In this document: one piece after another, positions 12,477-25,895 of the stretch
Position numbering within the stretch: the stretch's first letter is position 1
How the letters are laid out: every line of letters begins with the position of its first letter
DNA from: Anaeramoeba flamelloides
Lineage: Eukaryota; Metamonada; Anaeramoebidae
DNA length: 64,000 nt
Assembly (NCBI GenBank): GCA_027625915.1
Contig: JANTQA010000036.1
Coordinates: 2,289,501 to 2,353,500, forward strand
Direction of reading: 5' to 3'
The notes under the pieces: generated by a model
Databases searched by the model: none
What the model was told of the DNA's origin: nothing
The model's input: the letters and a program-made list of their open reading frames with translations, nothing else
Translations under genes and position numbers: made by a program

Positions 12477-14035
12477 CGCCTTGTCTTGTTTGTTTTAAAT
12501 TTTGTTGTGTCGAAAAAGTAAAAAATATTGTATTTGTAAATTTGTTTTTGTTTGATGTTTTGTGAATAATTTTGAAAAGAGTTAAACAAAGGATAAAATA
12601 AAAATAAGGAAAAAAAAAAAAATATGAAAAAAAAATCTTAATTGTAAAAAATGAAAAAAAGTAAAATTTGAATTTAAAATTTACTCATTTTTGGAAATTT
12701 TGGATTTTTCAATACAGAAGTTGATGATCTCTTGCCTCTCTTTTATCAAATTTTTTTCTTCAAAAAATAATTATTTGTGAGTGATTAGAAATTTAAAAAG
12801 CATTGGCAAGAACACTACCAATAAGGGAACTTAAATAACTCACAAGTTTTTTTCTTAGACTTGCTTTTTTTCTCTTCTTTCACACTTTTCCATTTTTAAA
12901 GACATTTTGCTTTTTGCCAAAAACATCAAAAAAAGAATAAGTGCGATTTGGTAAAATTATTTGGGAAAAACACTTCCAATTTCGGAGTTACTCTCAAGAA
13001 CTTTTGAGTTTTAGAAGAAACAAAAAAAAAGGCAAAATTGAACATGTTGATTGTAATTGAGAGAGGTTGTTACACTCCTTAAATACTATTTGGTGAAATA
13101 ATTTCCAACTTGGCAAATGTATAGAAGAAATTTTTATAAGGATAGATGAAGATACGTATTGTTTAGTTGATAATAAAATAATTTTATTTCCCCCTTATCT
13201 TTATTCTATTTATCTAATATTTTTTGATAGGAACACATTTCAAGGTATTTCTTTCTTAATTTCAACACTTCTCCATTTTGTTAATAATTTTCCATTGATT
13301 TTTAATATTTAAATGGGAAAAAATTTCAACTGATTTTGGATTTCACTCCGTATGCAAATCAAGATCTCTTCCATTTATATTTCTTTGTTTATTGAGTCAC
13401 ACCAATAAACACATAGAACAAAAAAGGAAAAAACAAATAAAAATAGATATTCCAAAACAAAATGAATACTTGGAAACTTTTCTTTGGCAAAAAAGTTAAA
13501 AAGAAAATGAACTTCAAAGTTTTTCATATCGATCCTTCAAAAAATTGTAAAACCTTTTTTTTTTAAGGGAGCAGATAGAGTTTTTAACTCTTAGTTCACA
13601 CCCACACTAGATTGAAACACTCAGATTAAGGGACTAGTAATTCTTCTTGATTTTTTTTTCCATAGGTCATAGGGTAATTATTTACAAGGACACAATTAAA
13701 CCCGGATACACATCTTCATTTATCAACTGTAGAGAAACCAGTTCTCATTTTTTTTAAAAGATTTCATTTTTCCCATTTAAATTTTCAGTCAAAAGATCTG
13801 ATCCTTTTTTATAGTTTTTCTTTATGATCAAATCGAAAAATAAAAATTTGCAAAAAGATTTTTATTTTGAAGAAAACTCACTTTTAGTAATTTTGGAGAG
13901 TCTGTATGTACTAAAATAAATTAGGTCTAGAATCTTATTTTAAATATACAAGAAAAATAAATCAAATATTGAATATTAAAAGATCTAAAAAAATTTATCA
14001 TTTATTTTATTTACAAATATTTATTAAATTTCTTG

Positions 14036-14232
14036 AAAATTAAAAGATTAAGCAATACCCCCTAATAAAAAAAGTCGTTTTTAACAAGTTATAAACATGT
14101 TGTAAAGGTGTTGTAAATGTTTAAAATGGTATAAAATTTTATAATACCAACTTTTATAACATAAACTTTTGTTATAAAACGTGTTATACATTTTATAACA
14201 TGTTACAAGCCTGTTATATGAATATTTTATCA
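14036..14232 (+). repeat. GTTATAA-rich dispersed repeat
   Basis: Contains many copies of TTATAAC/GTTATAA (for example CAACTTTTATAACATAAA). The reverse complement of about 27905-28075 aligns with it over much of its length, so it is a two-copy dispersed repeat, not random AT sequence. It abuts the TATGTCC element at 14254. Confidence 0.55.
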
Positions 14233-14253
14233 AAAAAATTTAGTAAACACAGA

Positions 14254-14829
14254 ATATGTCCCTACAGCCCAAAAAACACTTAAAATGGAAAACTGATCAA
14301 ATATCTTCCATTAAAAAAATTTAAAAAAACTTCATGAAAAAATAAAAATTAATAAAGTTTCCATTTAACTTTTTCTTGAAAACATTTTTTGCCAAAAAGA
14401 TTGAATTCAAACTTGAAATTATGTAAATTTTTATACAAAATATCTTATTTTAACACATTTACTAAAACAAATTCTAAATTATAGGGAATTTTATTTTCAC
14501 AAACATGAATATTTGGGCTTTAACTGTTTTTTATTTTTAAATGGCAAAATTAAAAAAAAAGTTATTTAAAAAAGATAAACTCTCTGGAAAATAACCCAAT
14601 TGCTTATATAAACCTATTCTTTGATTTCAAAAGTTTCTCAATCCCAATTTTTCAAAAAAAAATAAAAAAGTATACAGTAATTTCAAAAAAATATTTTCGA
14701 CATTCGAAAGTTGAGAGTGTTTTTATTCGAAAAAAAATTCACTCCAGTGTTAATTGAATTAAGTTATAAGCTAGATTTAGAAAAAGATTAATCAGAAAAA
14801 AATAGTACTATTTTATATTAAGGATATAT
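14254..14829 (-). mobile_element. ~580 bp TATGTCC-ended element, copy 1
   Basis: A full-length relative of 33437-34018, 46412-46991 and 57704-58282, in reverse orientation here. One end reads ATATGTCCCTAC; the other, read inward, starts TATATATCCTTAA. Internal landmarks shared by all copies are GAAAACATTTTTTG, TTGAGAGTGTTTTTATT and CAGAAAAAAATAGT. No open frame is conserved. Confidence 0.75.
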
Positions 14830-16638
14830 AATTGGAAATTTTGTTATAAAAATGTTAAATAAATACTATATTTTCTTCCAGTTTAAATTAGGGCTGTTTT
14901 TCAAATACCCATTGTATAAACAAGGAACTAAACTATTTTTCAAATATTTTGACTCACTTTATAATGTTAATGGGAGTTGTTTTTAGTTGTTTATTTCAGT
15001 ATTCTTGACAAAAAATATTTTCAAATTTTTGGATCGTAAACATTTTTTCTAATTTTGCAAATTTTAGTTTTGAATTTTCAAATTTTTGTTTTTCTTTTGT
15101 TTTTCTTTTTCTTTTTCTTTTTTTCTTTTAGTTTTTTTTTTTCCTTTTTGATTTTTTTTTCTTTTTTTTTTTTAAAAAAGATCCTGTGGAAAAAAAAAAG
15201 AGATCTTCGAAAAGACAAATAATCACTATGAAAATTGAGACCATGTAATGTCTTTGAAAATGGATTTATGTATTCATAAAAAATCTTGATGTTCAACTTT
15301 TTTCAGTGAAAGTTCAGTAATAAAAAATCCTATACTCATTTCAAAAATAGTTATTCACTTTTTTTTAGTTTTTGGTTTTTATTTTTATTTAATTTTTAAT
15401 ATATCCATGCTTTTATATATTTAGAACGACTTAAAAGTGAATTACACATCTTATTTAGTTATTAATTGTTCTTGAATACTAAAGAATATTTTTTTTTTCA
15501 ATTTATTATTTCAGGTGATTCATTATATTTGAAAAAGAGTTTATTAGTTTTACGAAAAGTTATTTGATAATAACTATTTTTTTTTTTTTTGATTAGTATT
15601 ATTAATTGGAATTGTTTTTATTTGTTTGAAAATCTTCAAAAAAATGAGAAATAATTGTAAATTCTATTGATAATTTTAATCTTTGAGTTGTTAAATACCC
15701 AATGAAAACAATTTAAATAGGGTGAGTTATTATTGATTATAAATAATCAAATTAAAAAGTATTTTTTTTTTTGTTTTTTTATAATTTGGTTTTTCCAGGT
15801 TTTAAAACAGTATTTTTGGAGAATTTTTAATTTAATGATTTGATTCTTTTACTCTTATATTTTTAGATAAAAAAAAAAAAAGAAATTATTGTTGTGAACA
15901 GTTCTTTAGAAAAACAAATTATATTTTTTCAGTTTAATTTAGTATTGCATTTTTTTTTCTGAAATTAAGTAGATTTTTTATATAAGTATTTTAGAACTTA
16001 GAGATTCCCTTTTAATTTCTATTTTGTTTCACATCCTTTACAGATAATAAGATTTCTTTTTCCATTCAAAGAAAATATTTTTTTATGAAATAATTCAGAA
16101 ATATGTTGAATTTTGAACTTTTCAAAAATGAGGAAAAGTGAAAAAACTTTGAAACACAATAATTCATTTCTGAAAATAGCTTGAAAAGTAAATTTTCTTG
16201 ATTTTTTAGGAATCAGATTATTTCTTGTTTTGTCAATCCCAAGATGTGGTATTTTTTTTTTTTTTTGGATTTGCTATTAAACTTACTTGAATATTTTTTT
16301 TTAGATTATAAGTTCTTTAAATCATAATAAATATTAAAAATGGCAGAAATGATCTATTTAATTTTGAATATAAAAATGGGAAAAAATATCACTTCATATT
16401 TTTTATCTTTTTTTTCCAAATAGAAGTCTCAAATTTATGATCCTTTTTTTTTATGAAACACACCAATAAACACACACACATACAAAAAGGGGGAAAAAAA
16501 ATAGATCATGATATCTTAAATTCATCCCTACTTATTGGAAAACACTACCCGTAGAGAAATATTTGGAATAAGAAGAGAACCAACTACCTATTATTCACCC
16601 AAATACGAGTATTATTATTTTATTTGATATTTTAACAA

Positions 16639-16914
16639 TTGTCATTTGCACCTTTTCTTTACTGTTTTTTTTTTTTATTTATTTATATCATTTACAATCA
16701 CACCTCAAATATAAAAAGTTATGTTGAATTTTTCCCACCCATATTTTTGAAAAATCCCAACTTGTTATATTTAACTTCTAGATCAAATAATCAACCTAAA
16801 TGGCCTCTTTCAAAATCATTTTTTTTTAATTCAAATAAACCTATTGAGGTTTACAGCAACTGGAATTTGAAAAGATTAACTTGTCGAACTATTCTTAAAA
16901 TCCATACAAATTGA
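16639..16914 (+). other. Unexplained open frame, doubtful gene
   Basis: A 91-codon frame that starts in a Phe/Ile-rich stretch and becomes more protein-like (RSNNQPKWPLSKS, IEVYSNWNLKRLTCR). It has no recognised family, no clear splice partners and no related copy in the window. It could be an exon remnant or chance. Confidence 0.15.
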
Positions 16915-17539
16915 AACACCGAACAGCTAATAACAGAATTAACCAGTTACTAGACCTAACACAAGATATTTTTTTTCAAAAAAATCTATGGATTATAAAT
17001 ATTAAACAACTTTAATTAATGATATTTTGAAAAAAAAAAATATTTATACAAAATGTTTTAGTTAGTTTAAAAAAGCAAAAAGTTTGAGAAAAAAACAATT
17101 CAAAATTATTTATATTTTAAATGAGTTCTTAATACTTAATAATTACAAATATGATATTTTGAGACTTCATTATATTTAAATAAATTCTGAAAATTTTATT
17201 TGTCAACCACATTTTGTTCAGATCAGTTATACTCTTACAAAAAAAAAATTTTTTTTTCATTTTAATTTTTTAATATCTCTTGATTTTTTGAATTCTTTTC
17301 AAAAATGCTTCCAAGTCCAGGTTCTAGCTATTTAACATATATTTACCCCATACCCAATTTTCCAATTAAAAGAAGCTTTATTTCACAATACCCTTTTTAA
17401 TTTCAAGTCACTACTTTGAATAAAGAAAAAAAAAAAAAAAAAAAAAAATTAACAGACCCCCTAACACAAAATTCAATGAAAAAAATAGTATAACAAAGAA
17501 TTTTCAATTTCAAAAAAAATAAAATTACAAAAAAAAAAA

Positions 17540-17830
17540 AATACTCATTTCTAATTTTAGATTCCCAAAGGTTTAGATTTCGAAAAATTTGAAACCATTT
17601 ATTTTTTTAAACACATCCAATTTAACCCGATTTATTCTAATACATGATAATTTTGTAACACCCCATATTTTACAAAGTAAGGCATTTATCAATTCTTGAG
17701 AAAAAATAATCCATTTGAGAAAAAAAAAAAAAAAAAAAATCTTTGCGATCTCAAAAAGTGTCAAAGAGTGATAATTCGAAACCAACACTGTTGTTTTCAA
17801 AATTCCAATTCAACACAATTCAAATCGAAA
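17540..17830 (-). repeat. Diverged dispersed repeat (pair with 30440-30710)
   Basis: The two intervals share CCATTTGAGAAA, a poly(A) tract, GATCT(C/T)AAAAA and TGTTGTTTTCAAAATT in the same order. The minus-strand frames in both (17573-17800 and 30485-30685) are products of this repeat and are not called as genes. Confidence 0.45.
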
Positions 17831-18195
17831 GCTGTATATATTTTAATTACCTTTTAATAAAAAAAGAACTCTTTTTTGATTGTTGATTTTTGAAGACAGA
17901 TTATAAATGGAATCTTGGTTTATTCTTGATTGTTATTTGATACTCATTAAAACTTTTATTTATTTTTTTTTTTACTTTCAGAAAATTATGCTTCACAGTA
18001 ATAGCCCAATCATTAAAATTAACAACAGTTTTATTTTATCATGGGGAATCTAATATAAACCACTTTTAACACAACTAAAAAATAAAAAATTGATTATTTT
18101 TTTCGTTTATAAATTACTTGTTATCATTTAAAATATATAAAAAAAATAATTTTTTTATTATTGGTTATTTTTTATCCATCTAAATTTTCGTTATA

Positions 18196-18444
18196 ATGGG
18201 TAAAACAGTGAAAATAAAAGGGATTAAAAGGCTTCTTATCCACAATAATATACACGGTTATAAATTATATACCTCGTTTTTTAAAAAAACGAACAAGACC
18301 ATTAATATCAAGGAACAATATAAAAAAGGAACCAAAAAGAAAAAAGAAATAAAAATAATTAAAAAAACATATCATGAATGTGTCTTAAGACCAAAAAAAA
18401 ATAAAATAAATTTAATTATAAAAAATGTGACCGAGCCGAGATAA
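18196..18444 (+). CDS. Possible small basic protein, doubtful
   Basis: An 82-codon frame opening MGKTVKIKGIKRLLIHNN and ending VTEPR, very rich in Lys and Ile. It has no recognised domain. In a genome this AT-rich, Lys/Ile/Asn-rich frames of this size arise by chance. It is kept because it starts with a plausible ATG and lacks homopolymer runs. Confidence 0.18.
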   Translation: MGKTVKIKGIKRLLIHNNIHGYKLYTSFFKKTNKTINIKEQYKKGTKKKKEIKIIKKTYHECVLRPKKNKINLIIKNVTEPR

Positions 18445-18953
18445 TAAATTTAAAGAAATAAAATATTCTTTTGTTCCCGTTTATAACTAATAAATAGATA
18501 TCATCAAAAATGTATTTTTAATTATGATTAATAACTAAAAGCCCAATATTAAAGATCCATAAAAAATAAAATCAATAAAATGGTTCACCATATTTAATGA
18601 AATAATCTTCAAATAATATTGATATTTTTAAAATTCAAGAAAAATATTTTAAAACAAAGATTTTTTATTCAAATAATAAGATAGATGTTAAAAAACACAA
18701 CTTCATCTATTTTGATCTTTATTGAATTTTTTGAATAACATATTTTTTTTACAAATGGAATTTCTGAAAAAAAAAAAATAATAATGAAAAATAAAAAAAA
18801 TTTAAATGAGAAAAAAAAAGAGAAAGAAAAATTTTTCAAAAAAAAAGAGAATTTTTAAAAAATAAACAGAAAAATTTCAAAGAAAAATAAATAAAAGAGA
18901 AATAACTGTTAATCAAAATATATATAAACAATATAGAAAAATTGTTTAAGAAC

Positions 18954-19490
18954 TAAACTAAAATTCAAAATTTTCCACACAGCTAAAACGTTCCAAACAA
19001 TCACAATAATACAATTTCATTGAAATTGGAGATAATTTTGATTTTTGTAAAATATGAAAATCATTTTTTCATCTTTTAGTTTTTGTTTTGATTTCATTGT
19101 TTGAATTACGTAATTTGTTTCGTTGGATCAAAAATTTTTTGAACAATTGATATTATGGTTAAAGTCAAGTTGTTCAAAATAGAAGAACTCAAATAAAATT
19201 AGTTGGTAGTATCTAACCATTTGATCGATCAATAATCCTAATAGAATTTAAACAAATTTACTAATGTATTTTTTTGTTTTGCTCTCTCCAAAATTTTTGA
19301 CACACCCTTCATTTATTTGTATTGATAATTATTTATTTATTGTTTTAGGAGTATTGTAATTTATGAAGAAGTGTTAACATTTCAATTAGTGAATGGTTCT
19401 AATTTGGTAAATCTTCTTGAATTGATTAAATAAGTTTTTTTCTTCACAAATTGAATTTTGGTGTGTTAAAAATTTTGAATTGGGGTTTAA
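18954..19490 (+). mobile_element. ~540 bp TIR element family, copy A
   Basis: Begins TAAACTAAAATTCAAAATTT and ends with the inverted form (AATTTTGAATTGGGGTTTAA). The middle contains the 12-bp palindrome-like TTGATCGATCAA. It is non-coding. The TA at each edge is compatible with a Tc1/mariner-type target, but the target duplication cannot be told from the AT-rich flank. Other copies are 19519-20058, 22313-22859, 41494-42097 and 56504-57041. Confidence 0.8.
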
Positions 19491-19518
19491 TTATTATAAA
19501 AAATTTTTAGTAAGAATA

Positions 19519-20058
19519 TAAACTAAAGTTCAAATATATCCCCATCCATAAAAAAGTTTAAAGAATCAAACAATTACAATTTCATTAAACTTGTAAATAA
19601 TTTTGATTTTTTGAAAAATATGAAAACCATTTTTTCCATTTTTCAAATTTTTGTTTTCATTGTATTTTTTGAATTATGTGGTCGACTTTGTTTGATCAAA
19701 ACTTTTCCCTAACGGTCAATATTAGTCAAAGTCGAGTTTTTTAAATAGTATCACCCAAATAAAACGAGTTGATTGTCAATTGACTATTTGACCGATCAAT
19801 GTTTGTTAATAGAATTTCAACAAATTTACCAATGTATTTTTTGTCCACCCTTCTCCCAAAATTTCAACACACTGATGATTTATTAATTTTGATAATTATC
19901 ATTTTTTTATTTTACATGTATTTCAATTTATAAATAAATATTAAATTTTCTATCAGTGAATGGTTCTAATTTGACATTTCTTTGAAAATTGATTAAATAA
20001 GATTTTTTTTTTCAAAAATTGTATTTTGTTGTGCTAAAAATTTTGAATTGTAGTTTAT
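19519..20058 (+). mobile_element. ~540 bp TIR element family, copy B
   Basis: Same orientation as copy A and only 28 bp downstream. It starts TATAAACTAAAGTTCAAAT and ends TTTTGAATTGTAGTTTA. It is more diverged in its left terminus, while the internal ACCGATCAAT and TGAATGGTTCTAATTTG blocks are retained. Confidence 0.75.
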
Positions 20059-20912
20059 ATATAAATAGATAACAAAGTTTCATTTTTTTATAAAGATCAA
20101 TATCGAATTTTACTTATTTATGAACATATTATAACCAAATAAATTCATTATTCAAATTTAATACCAAATTATTTAATATATACAACAGTCAGACCCAAAA
20201 AAGATGGTAATCCAATGGCGACATTAAGAAATTAAAAAAAAAAATACTGTTGTAAAAGATTGAGATACAATTCTTTTTTGATAAAGAAAGTTTAATTTTT
20301 TGGATTTTGAAGGATAGAAAAAAGATTACAAGGGAAACGAATTTTTTTTTTCTCTGCACTTTATTTAAATCAAAATAAAAAATTTTTCATTGGTTTTTAA
20401 AAAAAATGTTAGAACTTACACAACTAACTCTTTGTCTTTGAATTTATCTAGTTTTTTCTTGGTTTTTGATTTTTACATTAAATATTTTTTGAAGATTTTG
20501 CAAAATTTGATAAAATTGTTTTGTATATGAACAAAAAAGTTCGCTGAAAAAAGTAAAATTTCAGAAATACTCTTCAAAATATTAGGTTGAGCAAAAAATA
20601 TTATATATAAAGTTCAAACCCATTCCCAAAAATTGACCATTGAATTCTCATCTTTTTCGCACTTACAGTCTTCAAAAAAAAAAGACACAGTATTAAAAAT
20701 AAAAGATTCTTGTTAAAAAAAAAAAATTAAAAAAAAAAAAAACAACAATAATTTCAATATATTTTTGAATAAGAATTATAAAAAACTATGAAAAAAAATA
20801 AAAAAAAGAAGAAGAAAAAAAGAAAAGAAGAAGAAGAAGAAGAAAGTAAACAAATTTTTCGAATATAAAAAAAAAAAATGAAAAAAAAAAATTTGATTAA
20901 AAAAAAAAACAA

Positions 20913-23900
20913 TTAGATATTTTTTTCTTTATAAAGAATTGTTCCAGGGAATGTCATATTATTTTCTTTATTCACTACACCGACTTTAATCATGGTACCA
21001 CCAAATTTAAATTCAATAGTTATTCCTACTGGCTGATCATTTTCAGATTGGATATTTCGAATAATTGTAGAACCAAAAAATTCAAAACCATCTTCATCGA
21101 TATAATAAACAACATTAGGATCCAATTCTCTTTTGGTTCGATAAATTTCTAATGTTAAATCTCTACCCATTGAAATAAATTCTTGCGGTTTAACCTATAG
21201 AAATCGAATAAAACATTATATAAACAAGAGAAATATATGTATTAATAAAAATTAAAATTGTCATAGAATAGTGTTTTTAAAATTAAAAATTAGAAGAAAT
21301 TAGATTTTTTAAAAAAGAAAAGAAAAGAAAAAAAAAGAAAAGAAAAAGAAAAGAAAAGAAAAAAAAAGAAAAAAAAAACAAAAAAAAACAAAAAAAAAAA
21401 AAAAAAATGATATTTACATAATCGGCCTTTATTGCAACATCCTTTTCAACTAAAAGTTTAAAAACATCTTTACACAACCAATAATTACCCTTTGAAATTT
21501 TTTTCGATTGTTTATGCTTCTCTTCTTCAAATCTAGGGTACCATAATAAACCATAATTATATTCATAAGTTCTAGAGGAGAGAATATTTGGATTCAAGCC
21601 ATATCTAACTGCACCAAAAACGATTGCCCTACCAGGGTTGGTACCAACCAAGACCGTCAAGTTATATGGATCATCTTCGAATTTTTTCTTAACTGCGTTA
21701 TATAAAATATCTGAATTGGAGTAACTACCAACCATGAAAATATCTTTAACATCATGTAAGGTTTGTTCGTATTTCTTGAACACCTTTTCAATATTTTCAA
21801 GCACATTATTAACAGGCTTATCAAATAAGGATGCCAAAAATGCTTTTGATAGTTTAATACTCCTTTTATTCAACATTCCCGATTTGATAAAAGTCTGATC
21901 GGTTTTTTCTTTGCCTTCATTCCATTTTTGAACAAGTTCCTCAACAGGGGTTTCCCCGGACAAGGATTCTTGAATTGTAAACCGAATTGGTGTCGTTGCC
22001 TTTTTATAATCTAGTCTTACCCGGTGCTTTTCTTCAATCCATTTTTGGAAAAGATCAATAAAATCGGGATTGCTTTCAAAGTCATCGGTTCCTAAAAATT
22101 TTTTTAAAAAGGTCACAAAATTCTTATCAATAGTATTTGACCCATCGCTTCCTCCTTTTGCTGGAATAATAACTTTAATCTATTTAGATTTGATTTATTT
22201 ATGATTGGTAGATTTTGTTTATTGTTTTTTTTTTTTATTAATAAAATATTTTAATGAAATATGTTCTTGAAATATTTAATAAAGATTATGATTATGATTA
22301 TGAATATTAAATTAAACTCCATTCCAAAAATTTGAACACACCCAAAAATCAAAAATAGACAAAAAAAAAACCCAATTTAGTGTATATTTCCAAACGTAAT
22401 GTTAAATAACATTTAAGTTACTGAGTATTAATGTTTTTAGAAGTAATTATTTTTATCCAAATAAAAGAAAAAAAATATAAAACGAAAAAAAAAAAAAATC
22501 GGTGTGTCCAAAATGATGAAACGAGCGGAACCAAAAGTTGTATTGGTAAATTTGTTGAAATTTTACCAACAATTATTGATCGATCAAATGATTAGTCACC
22601 ATAAACTAATTGTATTTTGATTTTTCAATTTAAAAAACTCAACATTAAAATTCTATTAACCATTGAAAAATTTTTTCCAAATCAAACCAAACAAATTACT
22701 TAACTAAAAAAAAGGAAATGTATAACAATACAGAAAAGATAAAAAATGAAAAAAATAGTTTGTAAAATCAAAATTATTTCCAAATTGAATATAAAATGTA
22801 GTATTGTTATTCTTCCAGCTGTTGTAACTGTACCTAAAATTTTGGAATTTAGTTTAGTATCAAAGAAATATTGAGATGTTTAAACGCAATATTACCAACA
22901 AAAAAAAAATAAAAAAAAAATATTTCTAATTAATTAATTAACAAAACAAAGCAAAAAACTTTTCATAAAACAATCAATTAAGCTTTGAAAATTAGCTATT
23001 TTTTTTTTTTTTTTGTTTGGTCATTTTAAAAAAGTTAGTCACAATAGTTTTCAAAATTGTTACTCAGATTGCTTAAAAGAGAAAGTCAAACAGTTTGACC
23101 AACAATTTTGAAATCATTATCCCCCAATTTTTTTTTTTGTTATTACATATTTTTTTTTCAATTACATTTTCAAACATTTACCTAATTAATGTTTTTTAAA
23201 AATATTTAAACTTTACAACAATACGATGATATTTTCTTAATTTTTCTTGTTGAAATAAAATAATTTCCTTACAACTTTTTTTGTTTTGATATCTAATTAG
23301 ATATATGCATATTCAATTCTTTTGGTTTTTGTTATTTGTAATTTCAGTTTTGATGATTTTCTTTCAAAATGAAATAATTTTGTATAAAAAATATTTAAAA
23401 AAATACAGAATTAACAGATTAAAAAATATAATTTTAATGTGTAATCATTTTTTAGATCAAGAAAAAATTTCACTTAAAATATACCAATGAATTAGATCTT
23501 TAAAAATAAATTTATTATGACTCTTTAAAGTATTTTGTTTTTAATTAAATTCATTTTTTTTTTTTTTTTGCAATCAAAATAAAGTTTTTATGAAATATTA
23601 TATTCCCGTTTATTAACTTTGATACTCAAATTCCAAATTTCATCAAAGAAATTATTATTTCTTTATATTTACAAAAGATTATTATGAAAATTTGTTTAGT
23701 TTACGAAGTTTTAAGAAGCACAAAGATAATCTTCCCAATTCAAAGTAAAGGCAAAATAAATGAATACACGGAGACATACATATAAATAACATCAAAATAA
23801 TCATAAAAAAAAAACTAACAACAGCAGCTAGTTTATCCGTATCTGTCTTGATGGATTTTTTTTTTACACCTTTCCTTTTTTTACTTGTTTTTTCTTATCC

Positions 23901-25895
23901 CTCTTAACAACTTTCATCAATTATTATTATTATTATTATTATTATTATAATAGAAAAGATTTCTGCTTTTGTGATGATTTTATAAAAATTATAATAATTG
24001 AAAGTTAAAAAATATTATTACAAAATAGATATTGATTTACTTCGAGATCTTTTAAAAAAGTGTAATAAAAAAGTGTTCAAAATAAATTTTAAAATAGTCA
24101 GCGAACTTTAAAATATTTTTAGGAAATATATAAACACCTTTTATGAATCTCACCCTGATAAAATTACTTTATATGAATATCAAAAGAATTGATAAATTTA
24201 AAGATTCAAAATTTAAATCCTTGAGATAAATTTGATTAATCAAAAAGAGTTATTAAAATAACATTTTTTTATTTGAAAAGCCAAATTTTAGAACTTTGCT
24301 GAAATAATTACAAAATATTCGATCATTCATTCTCTAATTATTTTATTTTTTTAAATAACTTTAAATAAAAGTGGTGTAAATAATACAGTTCTTTTTAAAA
24401 AAGTGCAACCAAAGAAATTTTTAATATATGTACTAAAAATGTCTATTGAAGTTTATTGGCTGTATTAATGGTAGTTCTAAAAATCTTTTTGTCATACCTT
24501 TTTTGAAATGACTGGATTATTAATAGAGAGTTTTAATTTTAGGGAATCAAATTTTCATAAGGAAACGAAAAGAAATTAGGACAGATGTGTCTATTTGAAA
24601 ATATAAAAAAAAAAAAAAAAAAAAAGAAATACTTGTTGGACATTTTTTGAAAAAGTTAAAAAGCCAAATGTTTTAAAAGTAGAGATGAAAAGGTTTAACA
24701 GCTCAAATAGAAGAGTTTTAGGGTGGACTATTATAGTTTTTAGTTTATGATTTTTGAAAAAGGCTTTGGACAAAAGAATCCAATAAATGAAAAAGGTTTT
24801 TTTGTCAAATAATTTTATCAATTATTTTGCGCTTTTGGGCTTGAGTAAAATTCAAATTTAAAAAGTGTTTGTTGAAAAATGAATAAATTTTTAAAAAATT
24901 CACAAAGTTAATTAATTCAATAAAAAAAACAATTTTTTGTTCTTTTTAAATCGTCTGTGTTCTTTTTATTTTCAAAAAGAAACTACAAAATTTTGAGACT
25001 GCAAAAAAAAAAAAATCATAAAACCCTATCACAAACTCGAATTTGAAAGAGAGAAAAAGAGAAAAACCAAAAGAAAAAAGAAAAAAAGTAATAAGAATCT
25101 AAAAAAAAAAAAAATAATAATAAAAAAGAAAAAATTGTAAAAGAGTTGAATAAAATTATTAAATCAAACCTTATCCGAGTTTTCTCGTTGGCTTCTATCA
25201 ATTTCAAGAACTGTAATATCGATAGTACCAGAACCTGCGTCAAGAATTAAAACCTTTCCTGTTTCAAAAACTTCTTCGCTGACAATTGGATTTGCAGAGA
25301 AGAAACCTTCGATAGCAGCAGCTTCTGGCTCGTGAATTAAAAGCAAATGCTCAGAGTCTTCATTGTCAATCAGGCCTCCGCGGTGTGCGCACACTCGCAT
25401 AAAATGCTTAGCCTTCTCTGTCCAAATTGCAGGAACTGTTAAGACCCACCTGACTTGATCGGTCTCGATGGGGGTCCTGACAGTCAAATTGATGTGTTGA
25501 AGAGCGGTGTCTTTGATCCATTGTAAGGACATGGCAATGACGTCGACTAGCTTGAAGACACTTCCTGCAACAGATTTGACAAATGTCCTCGACTTGTATA
25601 GGGACATCTTGTAATAACGAAATAATTCATACAGCTCCCCTTCTTCTTCCTCGAGCATTTCGACATATTTTCGGATTGCCTCCTGCCCAAACTCGACAAT
25701 TTCAATCAAGTTTGCTCCTGCTCTGCAGTCTCCATTTTTGTCCTTCTTTAAAAGGATCGCAGAATCGGTTTTAAAATCAGCCCAATTGTTGTTCCCATAG
25801 ATTTGCTGTTCCTTGTCGCCAATAAAGGAATATGCAAACCCACTTCTTGAGGTCCCAAAATCAATACCAATTACAATTTTTTCTTTTTCACTCAT
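20913..25895 (-). CDS. HSPA12-type Hsp70-superfamily protein
   Basis: A cytosolic actin/Hsp70-fold ATPase of the HSPA12 branch; clients are unknown. Exons are 25895-25170, 22179-21418 and 21194-20913, all phase 0, giving 589 aa (human HSPA12A/B are about 680). Motifs seen are phosphate loop 1 VIGIDFGTSRSGFAYSF (residues about 8-24), phosphate loop 2 LILDAGSGTIDIT (about 219-231) and the adenosine-site strand IFMVGSYSNS (about 389-398). Exon 2 opens upstream of any ATG with IKVIIPAKGGSDGSNTID, equivalent to the family's SGG-W-GS-T-VD segment. Exon 3 opens VKPQEFISMGRDLTLEIY. A canonical Hsp70 substrate-binding domain with an EEVD end is absent, as is usual for HSPA12. Donors are GTTTGA and GTAAAT; acceptors are AAATAG and CTATAG. 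Exon 1 is G+C-rich compared with its surroundings. Intron 1 is 2,990 nt and contains a transposon; intron 2 is 223 nt and mostly a purine tract. Confidence 0.92.
21298..21407. repeat. (AAAAG)n purine tract in HSPA12-like intron 2
   Basis: An imperfect AAAAG pentanucleotide run followed by poly(A) on the + strand. On the gene's strand this is a T/C-rich tract directly after the 5' splice site of intron 2. Confidence 0.7.
22313..22859 (-). mobile_element. ~540 bp TIR element family, copy C
   Basis: Inverted relative to copies A and B. Edges are TAAACTCCATTCCAAAAAT and TTTGGAATTTAGTTTA, with TTGATCGATCAAA in the middle. It lies within the HSPA12-like intron and is closest in sequence to copy E (both have AAACGAGC and a GTGTGT-containing block). 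Confidence 0.75.
23920..23949. repeat. (ATT)n microsatellite
   Basis: About ten uninterrupted ATT/TTA units. Confidence 0.9.

Larger units (their letters stand above)
12477..20912. other. 8.4 kb gene-free, repeat-rich interval
   Basis: No gene is confidently supported. Contents include an AT-rich GTTATAA-type repeat (14036-14232), one TATGTCC-ended element (14254-14829), an unexplained frame at 16639-16914, a small basic frame at 18196-18444 and two head-to-tail ~540 bp elements (18954-20058). Long poly(A)/poly(T) tracts occur throughout. Around 17540-17830 there is a diverged repeat also found at 30440-30710. Confidence 0.5.
22180..25169 (-). other. Large intron 1 of the HSPA12-like gene
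   Basis: 2,990 nt flanked by GTTTGA and TAAATAG on the minus strand. It contains transposon copy C (22313-22859), an ATT microsatellite (23920-23949) and poly(A)/poly(T) runs. The frames at 23305-23490, 24591-24821 and 25016-25243 are low complexity and not supported. Confidence 0.75.

Noticed and set aside
22117-22179. GTG start of the HSPA12-like exon 2 frame
   Set aside because: The conserved segment continues upstream to a splice acceptor; GTG at 22116 is just a valine codon.
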